This document shows, piece by piece, positions 1-6,384 of a stretch of DNA of 6,430 nt; position 1 is the stretch's first letter; the number at the start of each line of letters is the position of its first letter. Made by a program: the position numbers and the translations under genes. This DNA is from Alphaproteobacteria bacterium (lineage in GTDB: Bacteria > Pseudomonadota > Alphaproteobacteria > ATCC43930 > CGMCC-115725): the NCBI GenBank assembly GCA_005888515.1, contig VAZR01000104.1:1-6430 (forward strand), written 5' to 3'. The notes under the pieces are model-generated. The model was given only the letters and a program-made list of their open reading frames with translations. It did no database searches and was not told where the DNA came from.

Positions 1-717
1 CCTTACCTCAATTCCGACGGCACTGGTTATGCCTCGTCTCGGCACCTGCATGAGCATCTCGGCTTCACCTACAACTGCATCGATCTCGACGGGAATTTCG
101 GCGCGTTGCAGCTCGACCTAAATTTCGATCCGGCACCGCCGGAATTCCGCAACCGTTATGGACTGACGACCAACCACGGGACGACGGAGCACTTGCTCAA
201 CCAATACAACGCTTTCAAGGTCATTCACGATGTGACCAAACCCGGCGGGCTGATGCTGCACGGGCTGCCATTCACGGTGCACCTCGATCATGGTTTCTTC
301 AACTATCAGCCCAATTTTTTCGAGGCATTGGCGCGCTACAATTCCTATAAGACACTGGGGATTTGGGTGGCGCTTGATTGGACCCTGTCGAGCTTCGTGC
401 CGTGGGAGCCACGACTTCTCGACTTTCTAACCATCAATGGCAAGACCAACCATCTGCTGCTGATTCTGCAACAGAAGGTGCACGACACCGAATTCTGCGT
501 CCCGATCCAAGGGGTTTACGAAGCGATGCTGCCGGACGTCGCCACCTCTCGCTATCAGCTCGTCGTCGACGGAGAGTACTATAGCGGTCGGCGTTTCGCG
601 CAGGTGATCCACGCTGCTCCGAGCAATCGCACTACGATCTCGGATTATCCAGCAACCGAACTCGCCAGAGAATTGCGCAACCGCATCCTGAGACGGCTGA
701 GGCTCCACTCCAGATGA
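1..717 (+). CDS. Class I SAM-dependent methyltransferase, 5' end cut by window edge
   Basis: The reading frame is open from base 1, so the 238 visible residues are the C-terminal part of a longer protein. Visible features fit a class I (Rossmann-fold) SAM methyltransferase. An acidic strand end, CIDLDG at residues 26-31, is where the ribose of SAM is usually held. DLN at 39-41 is a likely adenine-side motif. NHGTTEH at 58-64 is followed by a helix and by KPGGLMLHGLPF at 80-91, the typical strand with a Gly-Gly turn. DHGFFNYQP at 96-104 resembles methyltransferases found in surface-polysaccharide clusters. The glycine-rich motif I is not visible and should lie upstream of the window. A TTG at 106 is inside this conserved domain and is not a credible start. 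The gene ends in an ATGA overlap with the next one, implying one transcript and coupled translation. The substrate is unknown; a sugar or glycan intermediate is inferred only from the neighbours. GC is about 55%, lower than at the right end of the window. Confidence 0.82.
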   Translation, partial: PYLNSDGTGYASSRHLHEHLGFTYNCIDLDGNFGALQLDLNFDPAPPEFRNRYGLTTNHGTTEHLLNQYNAFKVIHDVTKPGGLMLHGLPFTVHLDHGFFNYQPNFFEALARYNSYKTLGIWVALDWTLSSFVPWEPRLLDFLTINGKTNHLLLILQQKVHDTEFCVPIQGVYEAMLPDVATSRYQLVVDGEYYSGRRFAQVIHAAPSNRTTISDYPATELARELRNRILRRLRLHSR

Positions 718-1643
718 CCGTGTCAGATGCGCGAACGCAAAAAATCCTGGTGATCGGCGGCTCGGGGTTCATCGGCCGGCGCTTGGTGGCGCATCTGGGC
801 CCCGAGCGTACGATCGCCACCTACCATAGCGCTCCCTTTCCCGGCGGTGTTCCGTTCGACAGCGCTACAATGCGGCTCGCCGATCGGTTCCTTACCGGGC
901 GACATCGGATCACGCACGGCATCCTGCTACAGGGGATAACCGGCATCGATCGCTGCGCGCTGGCGCCGGAAGAATCGGCGCGGGTTAACGTCGACGGCGC
1001 GATCAATGCGATCGATGACCTGCTGGATGCCGGAGTGGTGCCGATCTTTGTTTCCAGCGACAGCGTCTTCGACGGGATCCGGGGTCCCTGCACGGAAACC
1101 GATCCGGTTTGTCCGATCCTGACCTTCGGCCACCAGGCAGCTGCGGTTGAAACACATCTGCGTTCCCTGTCGGCGCCGTGGGTGATTGCCCGGCTGACGA
1201 AGGTGGTCGCGAGCTTCCCCAACCCACGCAATATTCTGAGCGAATGGATCGATGCGATCTCGCGCCGAGAACTGATTCGCTGCGCCTATGATCAGATCCT
1301 GTCGCCTGTCGATATCGATGACGTCGTCGCGGCGCTCACATTTTTCGTGAATAACGAGTTGTGCGGTCTTTACAATATAAGCGGCCCGCAGCCGCTGCCG
1401 CGGATCGAGCTATTAAATACGTTGCTGTCGTTCGTCGGGCCTGATTTACGCGCGGCGGCGAAAATCGACATTTGCTCGCTGTCTGATATTGCTGTTGTTG
1501 AGCAGCGGCCGAAGAACTGCTCGCTTTCCAACCGCAAATTTGCCGCTGCCTCAGGATTGTCCACTGCCCCGCCGGACCGCATCTGCGCCAGGCTCAGCCA
1601 ACACTACCGGGAAGATCTGGTTCTGTCCGCCGCAGCGCGCTAG
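714..1643 (+). CDS. RmlD-like NAD(P)-binding sugar-nucleotide reductase/epimerase homologue (extended SDR), catalytic pair lost
   Basis: A 309-residue protein of the extended short-chain dehydrogenase/reductase type, close in layout and length to RmlD (dTDP-4-dehydrorhamnose reductase, about 300 residues). GGSGFIG at residues 15-21 is the dinucleotide-binding loop. NVDGAINAID (92-101) is the helix that usually follows the cofactor pocket. SSDSVFDG (114-121) matches the S/T-x-D-x-VFDG signature of RmlD-like proteins. SPVDIDDVVAALTFFV and GLYNISGPQPL are the usual C-terminal substrate-domain motifs. The expected YxxxK catalytic pair should sit at 138-142, but the sequence there is FGHQA, so Tyr is Phe and Lys is Ala. 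It may therefore bind NAD(P) or a sugar nucleotide without normal reductase activity, or use different chemistry. The start ATG at 714 overlaps the previous stop by 4 bases; a weak GAGG at 699-702 precedes it, so coupling probably drives translation. A sugar-nucleotide role is inferred from fold and context. Confidence 0.82.
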   Translation: MTVSDARTQKILVIGGSGFIGRRLVAHLGPERTIATYHSAPFPGGVPFDSATMRLADRFLTGRHRITHGILLQGITGIDRCALAPEESARVNVDGAINAIDDLLDAGVVPIFVSSDSVFDGIRGPCTETDPVCPILTFGHQAAAVETHLRSLSAPWVIARLTKVVASFPNPRNILSEWIDAISRRELIRCAYDQILSPVDIDDVVAALTFFVNNELCGLYNISGPQPLPRIELLNTLLSFVGPDLRAAAKIDICSLSDIAVVEQRPKNCSLSNRKFAAASGLSTAPPDRICARLSQHYREDLVLSAAAR

Positions 1644-1656
1644 CGTTTGTTCGCGC

Positions 1657-1661
1657 AAGGA
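1657..1661 (+). promoter_or_regulatory. Ribosome binding site AAGGA that fixes the start of the large gene
   Basis: AAGGA lies 9 bases before the ATG at 1671. An upstream in-frame TTG at 1647 has no comparable site in front of it and lies before this element, so the ATG at 1671 is the better start. The gap to the previous stop codon is then 27 bases, consistent with an operon. Confidence 0.6.
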
Positions 1662-1670
1662 TCACCTCGA

Positions 1671-3716
1671 ATGTCCGGTAAGCCCCGCATTCGCATGATC
1701 ATCCCGATCTGGGGCGAAGATTACATCGAACGCTGGCTTACCCTGTCCTTTGCCTCGCTGCGCGCCGCGGGAAACATTCCGTACCTCAACGAGCACAGCG
1801 ATTTCGAGCTCGCTCTCGCTACAAAATCCGGTGACGCGGCGCGACTGCGCGATGACCGCCGGTTCGCCCGCATGACGCGGGGCCTGCGCGTCGTCTTCAT
1901 TCCAATCGACGAGTTGTTTCCGCCGCGCGACCAGGTTTCCTACGGCGTGCCGCTCGCGCTGGCCTATGGCACGGCGATCGCCGAACTCGGCGAGGCGGGG
2001 CTGGGCAGTTTCGTCATCATTATGACGGCCGACATGATCCTGTCGGCCGGTTCGCTGAAGAGCCTCTTCAAGCGCCTCGAAGAGGGGTACGCGATCGTCA
2101 CTGCGCCGAGCATCCGCGTCGTCGATGCCGAAGTACGCCCGCTGCTGCTCGATCGCGTCGATAGCGAACCCGGCATCATAGCGATGACCTCGCGCCAGAT
2201 GATGACTATCGTCAACGCGCACCTGCACAACACGGTCCGGGCCCGCACCGTCAACGAAGCCGAATTCATCGACAGCACCTATTACCACAACATCTATTGG
2301 CGCGTGTCGCCTGACTGTCTCGCCGCTCATTACTTCCTGCTGATGCCGCTATGTTTCCGGGTGGATCGACAGGTGACGAAGGTCCTGTGCCCGATCGATT
2401 ACGGATTCATTGCGGAGATCTGCCCTGACGGGCGGTTTACGGTGTTGAATGATTCCGACGACATGCTGATGCTGGAACTGCAGGAGCGCGACTCGCAGGC
2501 CTACCTGCTGCGGATCGCGCCGCCAGCGAGGACGAAGGAAGAGCGGCTGACCCGCCTCGAAGGCGAGATTGGCGCAACGACGGGCGGATGGGCCACCGCC
2601 GAGCACCGACGATCGGCGAGCCGCACTCTCTATTTTCATGAGCGCGATCTGCCCTCTGACATCGCCGAACGTACCGCGCGGTTCACGACCTTCATGCGCA
2701 ACATTTTCACGCAGATGCCGCCGCCTCCCTCGCATATCCGCCACTTCCACTGGCTCGGTAACGTCCGCGACTATCGCAGCCAGATGGCTCGGGGCGGTGC
2801 AATGAAGCCGGTTGCTCTGTTGGACGATCCGCGCAATGCGATGCGGCCGACACCGGAAGAGCTGAATGCACCGTCGCAATGGATGGGTGGCACGGCGCGG
2901 CGTTTGCTGCGATATGCGCTGGAAGAGGCGATGTTGCGCAGCTCGCGCCTGCGCGGTTGGGCTCGGCACCTCGCCGAGCGGTTCGCGTCGCATCGTCGAT
3001 ACGGGCGGCGCACGATCGGCGAGGTTCTCCATCGGTACGAACCGCGTGCGATCCAGAAGCTTGCGTTGCGCCAGTCGCTTCCGAAGTTCGCCGCGCGGCT
3101 TGTCTCGCGGCTCGGTCGCGGGGCAGACCGATTGGTCGTCGCCTGCCTCGCCGATTATGAAGAGCACGTCCCGCCGCTTCCGATCCAAAATGTGTTTCGG
3201 CTCGCCAAGCCTCAGGCGGGCGCTGCGGCGTCTGGTGGATTCCGCCTTTCGGATGAGATCTTAGAGGGAGCTGCGAAGGGCGGTACGTTGCTCATCGTTG
3301 TGCCAATCAACCTGCTCGCGGAATGGGAGCGCTTGGCCGAGGACGCGGAGAGCGCATTGGCACGTTTCGACCACGTCATTCTCGCGCTGGTGCAGCCCTC
3401 TTTCGCGCTCGCGCGCACCCGGGATTTTTCCTGGGTGCTGTCGCTGCTCATCGGCGCCTTCGCACCGGAACGCTTCAGAATCCGGATCGAGGCGGTTGCG
3501 CTCGGCGCGGATCGCGGCCGCGCCCCGCGTCTGCTACAGCTCTGTCTTCCATCGTTTTGGCTGTGCCTGCCGAGCCGGTTAGCACATCATGTCGGCGCGC
3601 TGCTGCGCCGCGGCCTGTCCTATCCGATCAGCAACGCCGATGCGGGGCCGCAACACTTTTCGGTGCTGCTGGTCGAGCTGGCGCGGCGCCGCGCCGACCA
3701 GCTCGCGGCAGCCTAG
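1671..3716 (+). CDS. Large uncharacterised protein with glycosyltransferase-like N-terminal domain
   Basis: 681 residues from the ATG at 1671. I do not recognise a named family for the whole protein. Residues 7-30 start with a hydrophobic strand, MIIPIWGEDYIERW, as in Rossmann-like or GT-A glycosyltransferase folds. VIIMTADMILSAGSLKSL (115-132) resembles the strand plus acidic residue that holds the nucleotide-sugar/metal in GT-A enzymes, but it is not a clean DxD. YYHNIYWRVSPDCL (204-217), PIDYGFIAEICPDG (241-254) and NDSDD (260-264) look like conserved active-site loops. Residues about 285-480 are Arg-rich and mostly helical. From about 485 to the end there is a second alpha/beta-looking part, with GGTLLIVVPINLLAEWE (537-553) and FDHVILALVQP (566-576), reminiscent of half of a Rossmann domain. 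There is no signal peptide and no convincing membrane segment. As third gene of the cluster after a methyltransferase and an RmlD-like protein, a role in glycan assembly or modification is the best inference; the biochemical activity is open. Confidence 0.72.
   Translation: MSGKPRIRMIIPIWGEDYIERWLTLSFASLRAAGNIPYLNEHSDFELALATKSGDAARLRDDRRFARMTRGLRVVFIPIDELFPPRDQVSYGVPLALAYGTAIAELGEAGLGSFVIIMTADMILSAGSLKSLFKRLEEGYAIVTAPSIRVVDAEVRPLLLDRVDSEPGIIAMTSRQMMTIVNAHLHNTVRARTVNEAEFIDSTYYHNIYWRVSPDCLAAHYFLLMPLCFRVDRQVTKVLCPIDYGFIAEICPDGRFTVLNDSDDMLMLELQERDSQAYLLRIAPPARTKEERLTRLEGEIGATTGGWATAEHRRSASRTLYFHERDLPSDIAERTARFTTFMRNIFTQMPPPPSHIRHFHWLGNVRDYRSQMARGGAMKPVALLDDPRNAMRPTPEELNAPSQWMGGTARRLLRYALEEAMLRSSRLRGWARHLAERFASHRRYGRRTIGEVLHRYEPRAIQKLALRQSLPKFAARLVSRLGRGADRLVVACLADYEEHVPPLPIQNVFRLAKPQAGAAASGGFRLSDEILEGAAKGGTLLIVVPINLLAEWERLAEDAESALARFDHVILALVQPSFALARTRDFSWVLSLLIGAFAPERFRIRIEAVALGADRGRAPRLLQLCLPSFWLCLPSRLAHHVGALLRRGLSYPISNADAGPQHFSVLLVELARRRADQLAAA
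3675..3704. repeat. Inverted repeat / GC-rich hairpin at the 3' end of the large gene
   Basis: GAGCTGG (3675-3681) and CCAGCTC (3698-3704) are inverted arms around the perfect 12-base palindrome CGCGGCGCCGCG (3682-3693). A longer pairing is possible with a small bulge. It lies within the last 14 codons of the plus-strand gene and just past the stop codon of the minus-strand gene, so it could slow or stop transcription from either side. There is no T-rich tract on either side, so it is not a classical intrinsic terminator, and coding pressure for Ala/Arg codons could also produce it. Confidence 0.45.
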
Positions 3717-3717
3717 A

Positions 3718-4794
3718 CTACGATTCGATGCCGAGCAGTTTTGCCGCGGTGGCGCCGAGAATCTTGATGCGATCGGCGTCGCTCAGGCCGGGGATCGCCA
3801 TGATGTGATCGACCGGCGCGGTGTTCCACGGGAACGGGTAATCGGTGCCGAGGACCACGTGATCGATGCCGGCCTCGGCGATCAGGTGGCGCATCCCCTC
3901 GCCGGTGAACATGATCGAGTCGAAATAGAGCTGACCGCCACGGATATATTCGGTCGGCTTTTTCTTCGGCAGCGGGCCGACCCGGTCCGGGAAAGTCGTG
4001 ATCACCGCGTCCGAGCGGCTCGCGTAGGACGGCAGGAAGCCGCCGCCATGCGCGGCACAGATCTTCAGCCCCGGGAAGCGGTCGAGCGTCCCCTCGAAGA
4101 TCAGATGCGACAGCGCGATCGTGGTTTCGAGCGGATTGCCGATCGTGTTGGTCAGGAGGCCATTGCCGGCGAGCCGGCCGCTCGGCTCCAATTCGCGGGT
4201 GCCGAGCGGGTGCATGAAGACGAGCACCCCGAGCTCCTCGCATTTGGCCCAGAACGGGTGGAATTTCGGATTGGCCAAATCCTGGCCGGCGACGCTCCCG
4301 GCGACGCCGACGCCGCGGAAGCCGAGCTTCTTGACCGCATGCTCGACCTGCTCGGCGGCCAGATCGGGGAATTGCAATGCCGCGGTGGCAAATCCGACAA
4401 AGCGATCCGGCTGCCCGGCGCAGAATTCCGTCAGCTTTTCGTTCTGAATGCGGATCAGCTCGGCGGCGGCATCGCGCTCGGCGCGGTACCAAAACGGGTT
4501 GATGCTGAGGGCCTCGACATCGACGCCGGTCTTGTCCATCTGCGCCAGGCGATCGCCGACATTCGACCACAGGAGGCCTGGCGCCTCGAGCGGGTGATTG
4601 ATCACCTTCGCCGCATCCGGAACGATGCAATGGGCGTGCACGTCGACGGTCTTGACCCGTTTGCCGCTGACGACGACCTCGCGACGGCCATGCGCGTGCG
4701 GCTGCCCGCCGCCCCCCGCCGCGGCGCTGGCACCGGCGGTAATCTCGCACCCGACAAAAGCGATGCTGGCAGGCAAATCTCCGCTGATCGGCAT
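3718..4794 (-). CDS. Amidohydrolase-2 family metalloenzyme (ACMSD/gamma-resorcylate decarboxylase-like)
   Basis: 358 residues, a TIM-barrel amidohydrolase of the family that includes aminocarboxymuconate-semialdehyde decarboxylase (ACMSD) and other non-oxidative aromatic-acid decarboxylases. The expected metal and catalytic residues are present: HAH at 53-55 in TVDVHAHC, His195 in FMHPLG, His249 in AAHGGG, and Asp318 in LGTDYPFPW. Their order and spacing after the first HxH fit ACMSD-type enzymes. Cytosolic; no signal peptide. Probable activity is decarboxylation or hydrolysis of a carboxylated aromatic or muconate-type compound, but the substrate cannot be read from sequence and the neighbours do not form an aromatic catabolic operon. 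About 45 residues precede the first HxH, including an Ala/Gly-rich stretch and a second HAH at 33-35, longer than in typical ACMSD. The start ATG has a strong AAGGGGA site 5 bases upstream. It appears monocistronic here, converging on the large plus-strand gene with one base between stop codons. Confidence 0.88.
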   Translation of the reverse strand: MPISGDLPASIAFVGCEITAGASAAAGGGGQPHAHGRREVVVSGKRVKTVDVHAHCIVPDAAKVINHPLEAPGLLWSNVGDRLAQMDKTGVDVEALSINPFWYRAERDAAAELIRIQNEKLTEFCAGQPDRFVGFATAALQFPDLAAEQVEHAVKKLGFRGVGVAGSVAGQDLANPKFHPFWAKCEELGVLVFMHPLGTRELEPSGRLAGNGLLTNTIGNPLETTIALSHLIFEGTLDRFPGLKICAAHGGGFLPSYASRSDAVITTFPDRVGPLPKKKPTEYIRGGQLYFDSIMFTGEGMRHLIAEAGIDHVVLGTDYPFPWNTAPVDHIMAIPGLSDADRIKILGATAAKLLGIES

Positions 4795-4799
4795 TTCCG

Positions 4800-4806
4800 T
4801 CCCCTT
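4800..4806 (-). promoter_or_regulatory. Ribosome binding site AAGGGGA of the amidohydrolase gene
   Basis: Read on the minus strand, AAGGGGA ends 5 bases before the ATG at 4794. It is a strong match to the anti-Shine-Dalgarno sequence and supports the longer N-terminus of the amidohydrolase rather than a start close to its first HxH motif. Confidence 0.65.
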
Positions 4807-4885
4807 AATCCGATGATCCGACGATTTCAGCCTACTACGGCATGCCGGCGCAACCCCGTCTGTTTGCCCGGTCGGTTTGCCGCAG

Positions 4886-4919
4886 GCGTCACAAGGCTGT
4901 AATCAACCGCCGGTAAACC
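4886..4919 (+). promoter_or_regulatory. Putative PhoB box and -10 element upstream of the secreted phosphatase
   Basis: GCGTCAC (4886-4892), a 4-base spacer AAGG, and CTGTAAT (4897-4903) form two half-sites repeated every 11 bases, matching 5 of 7 and 6 of 7 positions of the known Pho box half-site CTGTCAT/C. In PhoB-activated promoters the box replaces the -35 and lies about 10 bases before the -10. Here TAAACC (4914-4919) sits exactly 10 bases after the box but is a weak -10. Transcription would start near 4926, giving a short leader before the ATG at 4948. The site reads toward the phosphatase gene, where phosphate-starvation control makes biological sense. This is a pattern match only; the first half-site is imperfect. 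Confidence 0.42.
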
Positions 4920-4935
4920 TGTGCGGCTGATGGAT

Positions 4936-4941
4936 GGGGGA
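4936..4941 (+). promoter_or_regulatory. Ribosome binding site GGGGGA that decides the phosphatase start
   Basis: GGGGGA lies 6 bases before the ATG at 4948. Upstream in-frame starts (GTG 4921, ATG 4930) have no such site and would add residues in front of an otherwise textbook signal peptide. Confidence 0.55.
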
Positions 4942-4947
4942 TCGGCA

Positions 4948-6318
4948 ATGCAATTTCGACACGGCGTGCTGGCGGCGGCGCTGGTCGGCGCGAGTGGGCT
5001 TGGACTTCATTCGGCAGCCGCGCAAACGCCGGCACCCGCCGCGGCGCTGTCCCGCATAGGCCACATCGTCGTGATCTTTGAGGAGAACCGCAGCTTCGAC
5101 AACATGTTCGGGCTGTTCCCCGGCGCCAATGGACTGGCCGCGGCCGGCGATGCCGCGGTGCAGATCGACCGCGACGGCAAGCCCTATCAGTACCTACCGC
5201 CGCCGATGCTCACCTACAGCTCGCCGCCGAAGATCGATGACCGCTTTCCGACGCAACTGCCGAATGCGCCATTTCCGATCGACCGATACGTGCCGCGCAA
5301 CATCGCGACCGGCGATCCGGTGCATCGCTTCTATCAGGAGCAGGAGCAGATCAACGGCGGCAAAATGAACAAATTCGCCGCCGTGTCGAACGCTGGCGGT
5401 CTGGTCATGGGGTATTACGATTTTGCCGGCACGGTGCAGTGGCGCCTCGCCAGCGAATACACGCTCGCCGACAATGTGTTTCACACCGCGTTTGGCGGCT
5501 CGATGCTGAACCACAGCTTTTTCGTCTGCCTGTGCGCATTCCGCTGGCCGGAAGCTCCGAAAGACGCCGCAGGAATTGTCGCGAGGCTCGACGCCAATGG
5601 CGCAATGCTGACGGACGGCCAGGTGTCGCCCGACGGCGATGTGATCAACACCGCCCGCTCGGTGTTCCTGCACGCCCCCGCCGACGCCAAACCGGACCTG
5701 CTGGTGCCGCCGCAGACGATGCCGCATATCGGCGACCGTCTCGACGCGAGGGGGATCAGCTGGGCGTGGTATTCCGGCGGCTACGACGACGCGATGGCCG
5801 GACGCACCAACGAGAAATTCGAATACCACCACCAGCCGCTGGCGTTCTTCGCCGATCTCGCGCCGGGCACGCCGGCGCAGCGCGCCCATCTGAAGGATGC
5901 GGTCGATCTTTATGACGACATCGCCGCCGACCGGCTGCCGCACATCGTATTCTACAAGCCGATCGCCAAGCTTAACCTGCACCCCGGCTACACCGATCTG
6001 GAGAGCGGCGACGCGCATATCGGCGATATCGTCGCCCGGCTGCAGAAGACCTCCGCCTACAATGACATGCTGATCATCGTGACCTATGACGAGAACGGCG
6101 GCTTATGGGATCACGTCGCGCCGCCCAAGCGCGACCGCTGGGGACCGGGCACCCGGGTGCCGCTGATCGCGATCGGACCGACGGTCAAGCGCGGGTATGT
6201 CGATCACACGCAATATGAATTGAGCTCAGTCCTGAAGACGATCGAGGACCGCTTCGGCTTGGCGCCGCTCAACGACATCGATGCCAAGGCGTCCAACCTG
6301 ACCGCGCTGTTACAGTAG
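4948..6318 (+). CDS. Secreted phosphoesterase, acid phosphatase (AcpA)/phospholipase C family
   Basis: 456 residues from the ATG at 4948. Residues 1-25 are a Sec-type signal peptide: short basic start MQFRHG, hydrophobic core VLAAALVGASGLGL, and an Ala-rich cleavage site with likely cut between A25 and Q26. There is no twin-arginine motif. The mature protein has the signatures of the phosphoesterase family (Pfam PF04185). EENRSFDNMFG (45-55) supplies Glu/Asn metal ligands. FGGSMLNHSFF (182-192) holds Ser185 where AcpA-type enzymes have the nucleophile. TYDENGGLWDHVAPP (379-393) supplies further metal ligands, followed by GPGTRVPLIAIGP (399-411). KPIAKLNLHPGYTDLESGDAHI (337-358) and YVDHTQYE (417-424) resemble bacterial AcpA-type acid phosphatases more than haemolytic phospholipases C. 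Expected to act in the periplasm or outside the cell, releasing phosphate from phosphomonoesters; some relatives cleave phospholipids, so phosphodiesterase or PLC activity cannot be excluded. A Pho-box-like site upstream suggests induction by phosphate starvation. GC is about 65% in the part counted. Confidence 0.9.
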   Translation: MQFRHGVLAAALVGASGLGLHSAAAQTPAPAAALSRIGHIVVIFEENRSFDNMFGLFPGANGLAAAGDAAVQIDRDGKPYQYLPPPMLTYSSPPKIDDRFPTQLPNAPFPIDRYVPRNIATGDPVHRFYQEQEQINGGKMNKFAAVSNAGGLVMGYYDFAGTVQWRLASEYTLADNVFHTAFGGSMLNHSFFVCLCAFRWPEAPKDAAGIVARLDANGAMLTDGQVSPDGDVINTARSVFLHAPADAKPDLLVPPQTMPHIGDRLDARGISWAWYSGGYDDAMAGRTNEKFEYHHQPLAFFADLAPGTPAQRAHLKDAVDLYDDIAADRLPHIVFYKPIAKLNLHPGYTDLESGDAHIGDIVARLQKTSAYNDMLIIVTYDENGGLWDHVAPPKRDRWGPGTRVPLIAIGPTVKRGYVDHTQYELSSVLKTIEDRFGLAPLNDIDAKASNLTALLQ

Positions 6319-6354
6319 CAGCTGCCCCGTTCGGTTGCGCGTTGACAGCGACGG

Positions 6355-6384
6355 CGCGCGGGTCGCAAGCTTTGACCCTGCGCG
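6355..6384 (+). terminator. Strong GC-rich hairpin downstream of the phosphatase gene
   Basis: CGCGCGGGTC (6355-6364) pairs with GACCC (6374-6378) and GCGCG (6380-6384), with one bulged T at 6379 and a 9-base loop. The 10-pair stem begins 36 bases after the phosphatase stop codon, where a transcript end would be expected. No T-tract follows, so it may be an atypical terminator, a 3'-end stabiliser, or simply a GC-rich repeat. The rest of 6319-6430 holds no gene or recognisable element that I can support. Confidence 0.4.

Noticed and set aside
106..717. Methyltransferase read as a complete gene starting at TTG 106
   Set aside because: The frame is open to base 1 and residues before the TTG (CIDLDG region) belong to the methyltransferase fold, so the gene is truncated by the window edge.
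2349..3188. 279-codon minus-strand open frame opposite the large gene
   Set aside because: No ribosome binding site or domain noticed and an Arg/Pro-rich composition typical of antisense shadow; the plus-strand frame runs unbroken for 682 codons with a good start.
3713..4750. 345-codon alternative minus-strand frame overlapping the amidohydrolase
   Set aside because: Arg/Ala/Gly-rich low-complexity translation without motifs; the neighbouring frame gives the clear amidohydrolase.
4838..4847. Perfect 10-base palindrome CGGCATGCCG in the divergent intergenic region
   Set aside because: Short GC-rich palindromes are expected often at this composition, and its position gives no clear link to a promoter element.
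3589..4902. 437-codon open frame on the plus strand across the amidohydrolase gene
   Set aside because: Its translation is rich in Arg, Asp, Glu, Gln and His with no recognisable domain, and it lies opposite a well-supported amidohydrolase with all metal residues. Such antisense frames are common in GC-rich genes.
4921..4947. GTG at 4921 as start of the phosphatase
   Set aside because: It puts nine extra residues before a standard signal peptide and has no good ribosome binding site; ATG 4948 has GGGGGA 6 bases upstream.
6342..6347. Perfect TTGACA as a -35 promoter element downstream of the phosphatase
   Set aside because: No -10-like sequence occurs 16-18 bases later; those positions fall in the hairpin stem and loop, and no gene follows within the window.
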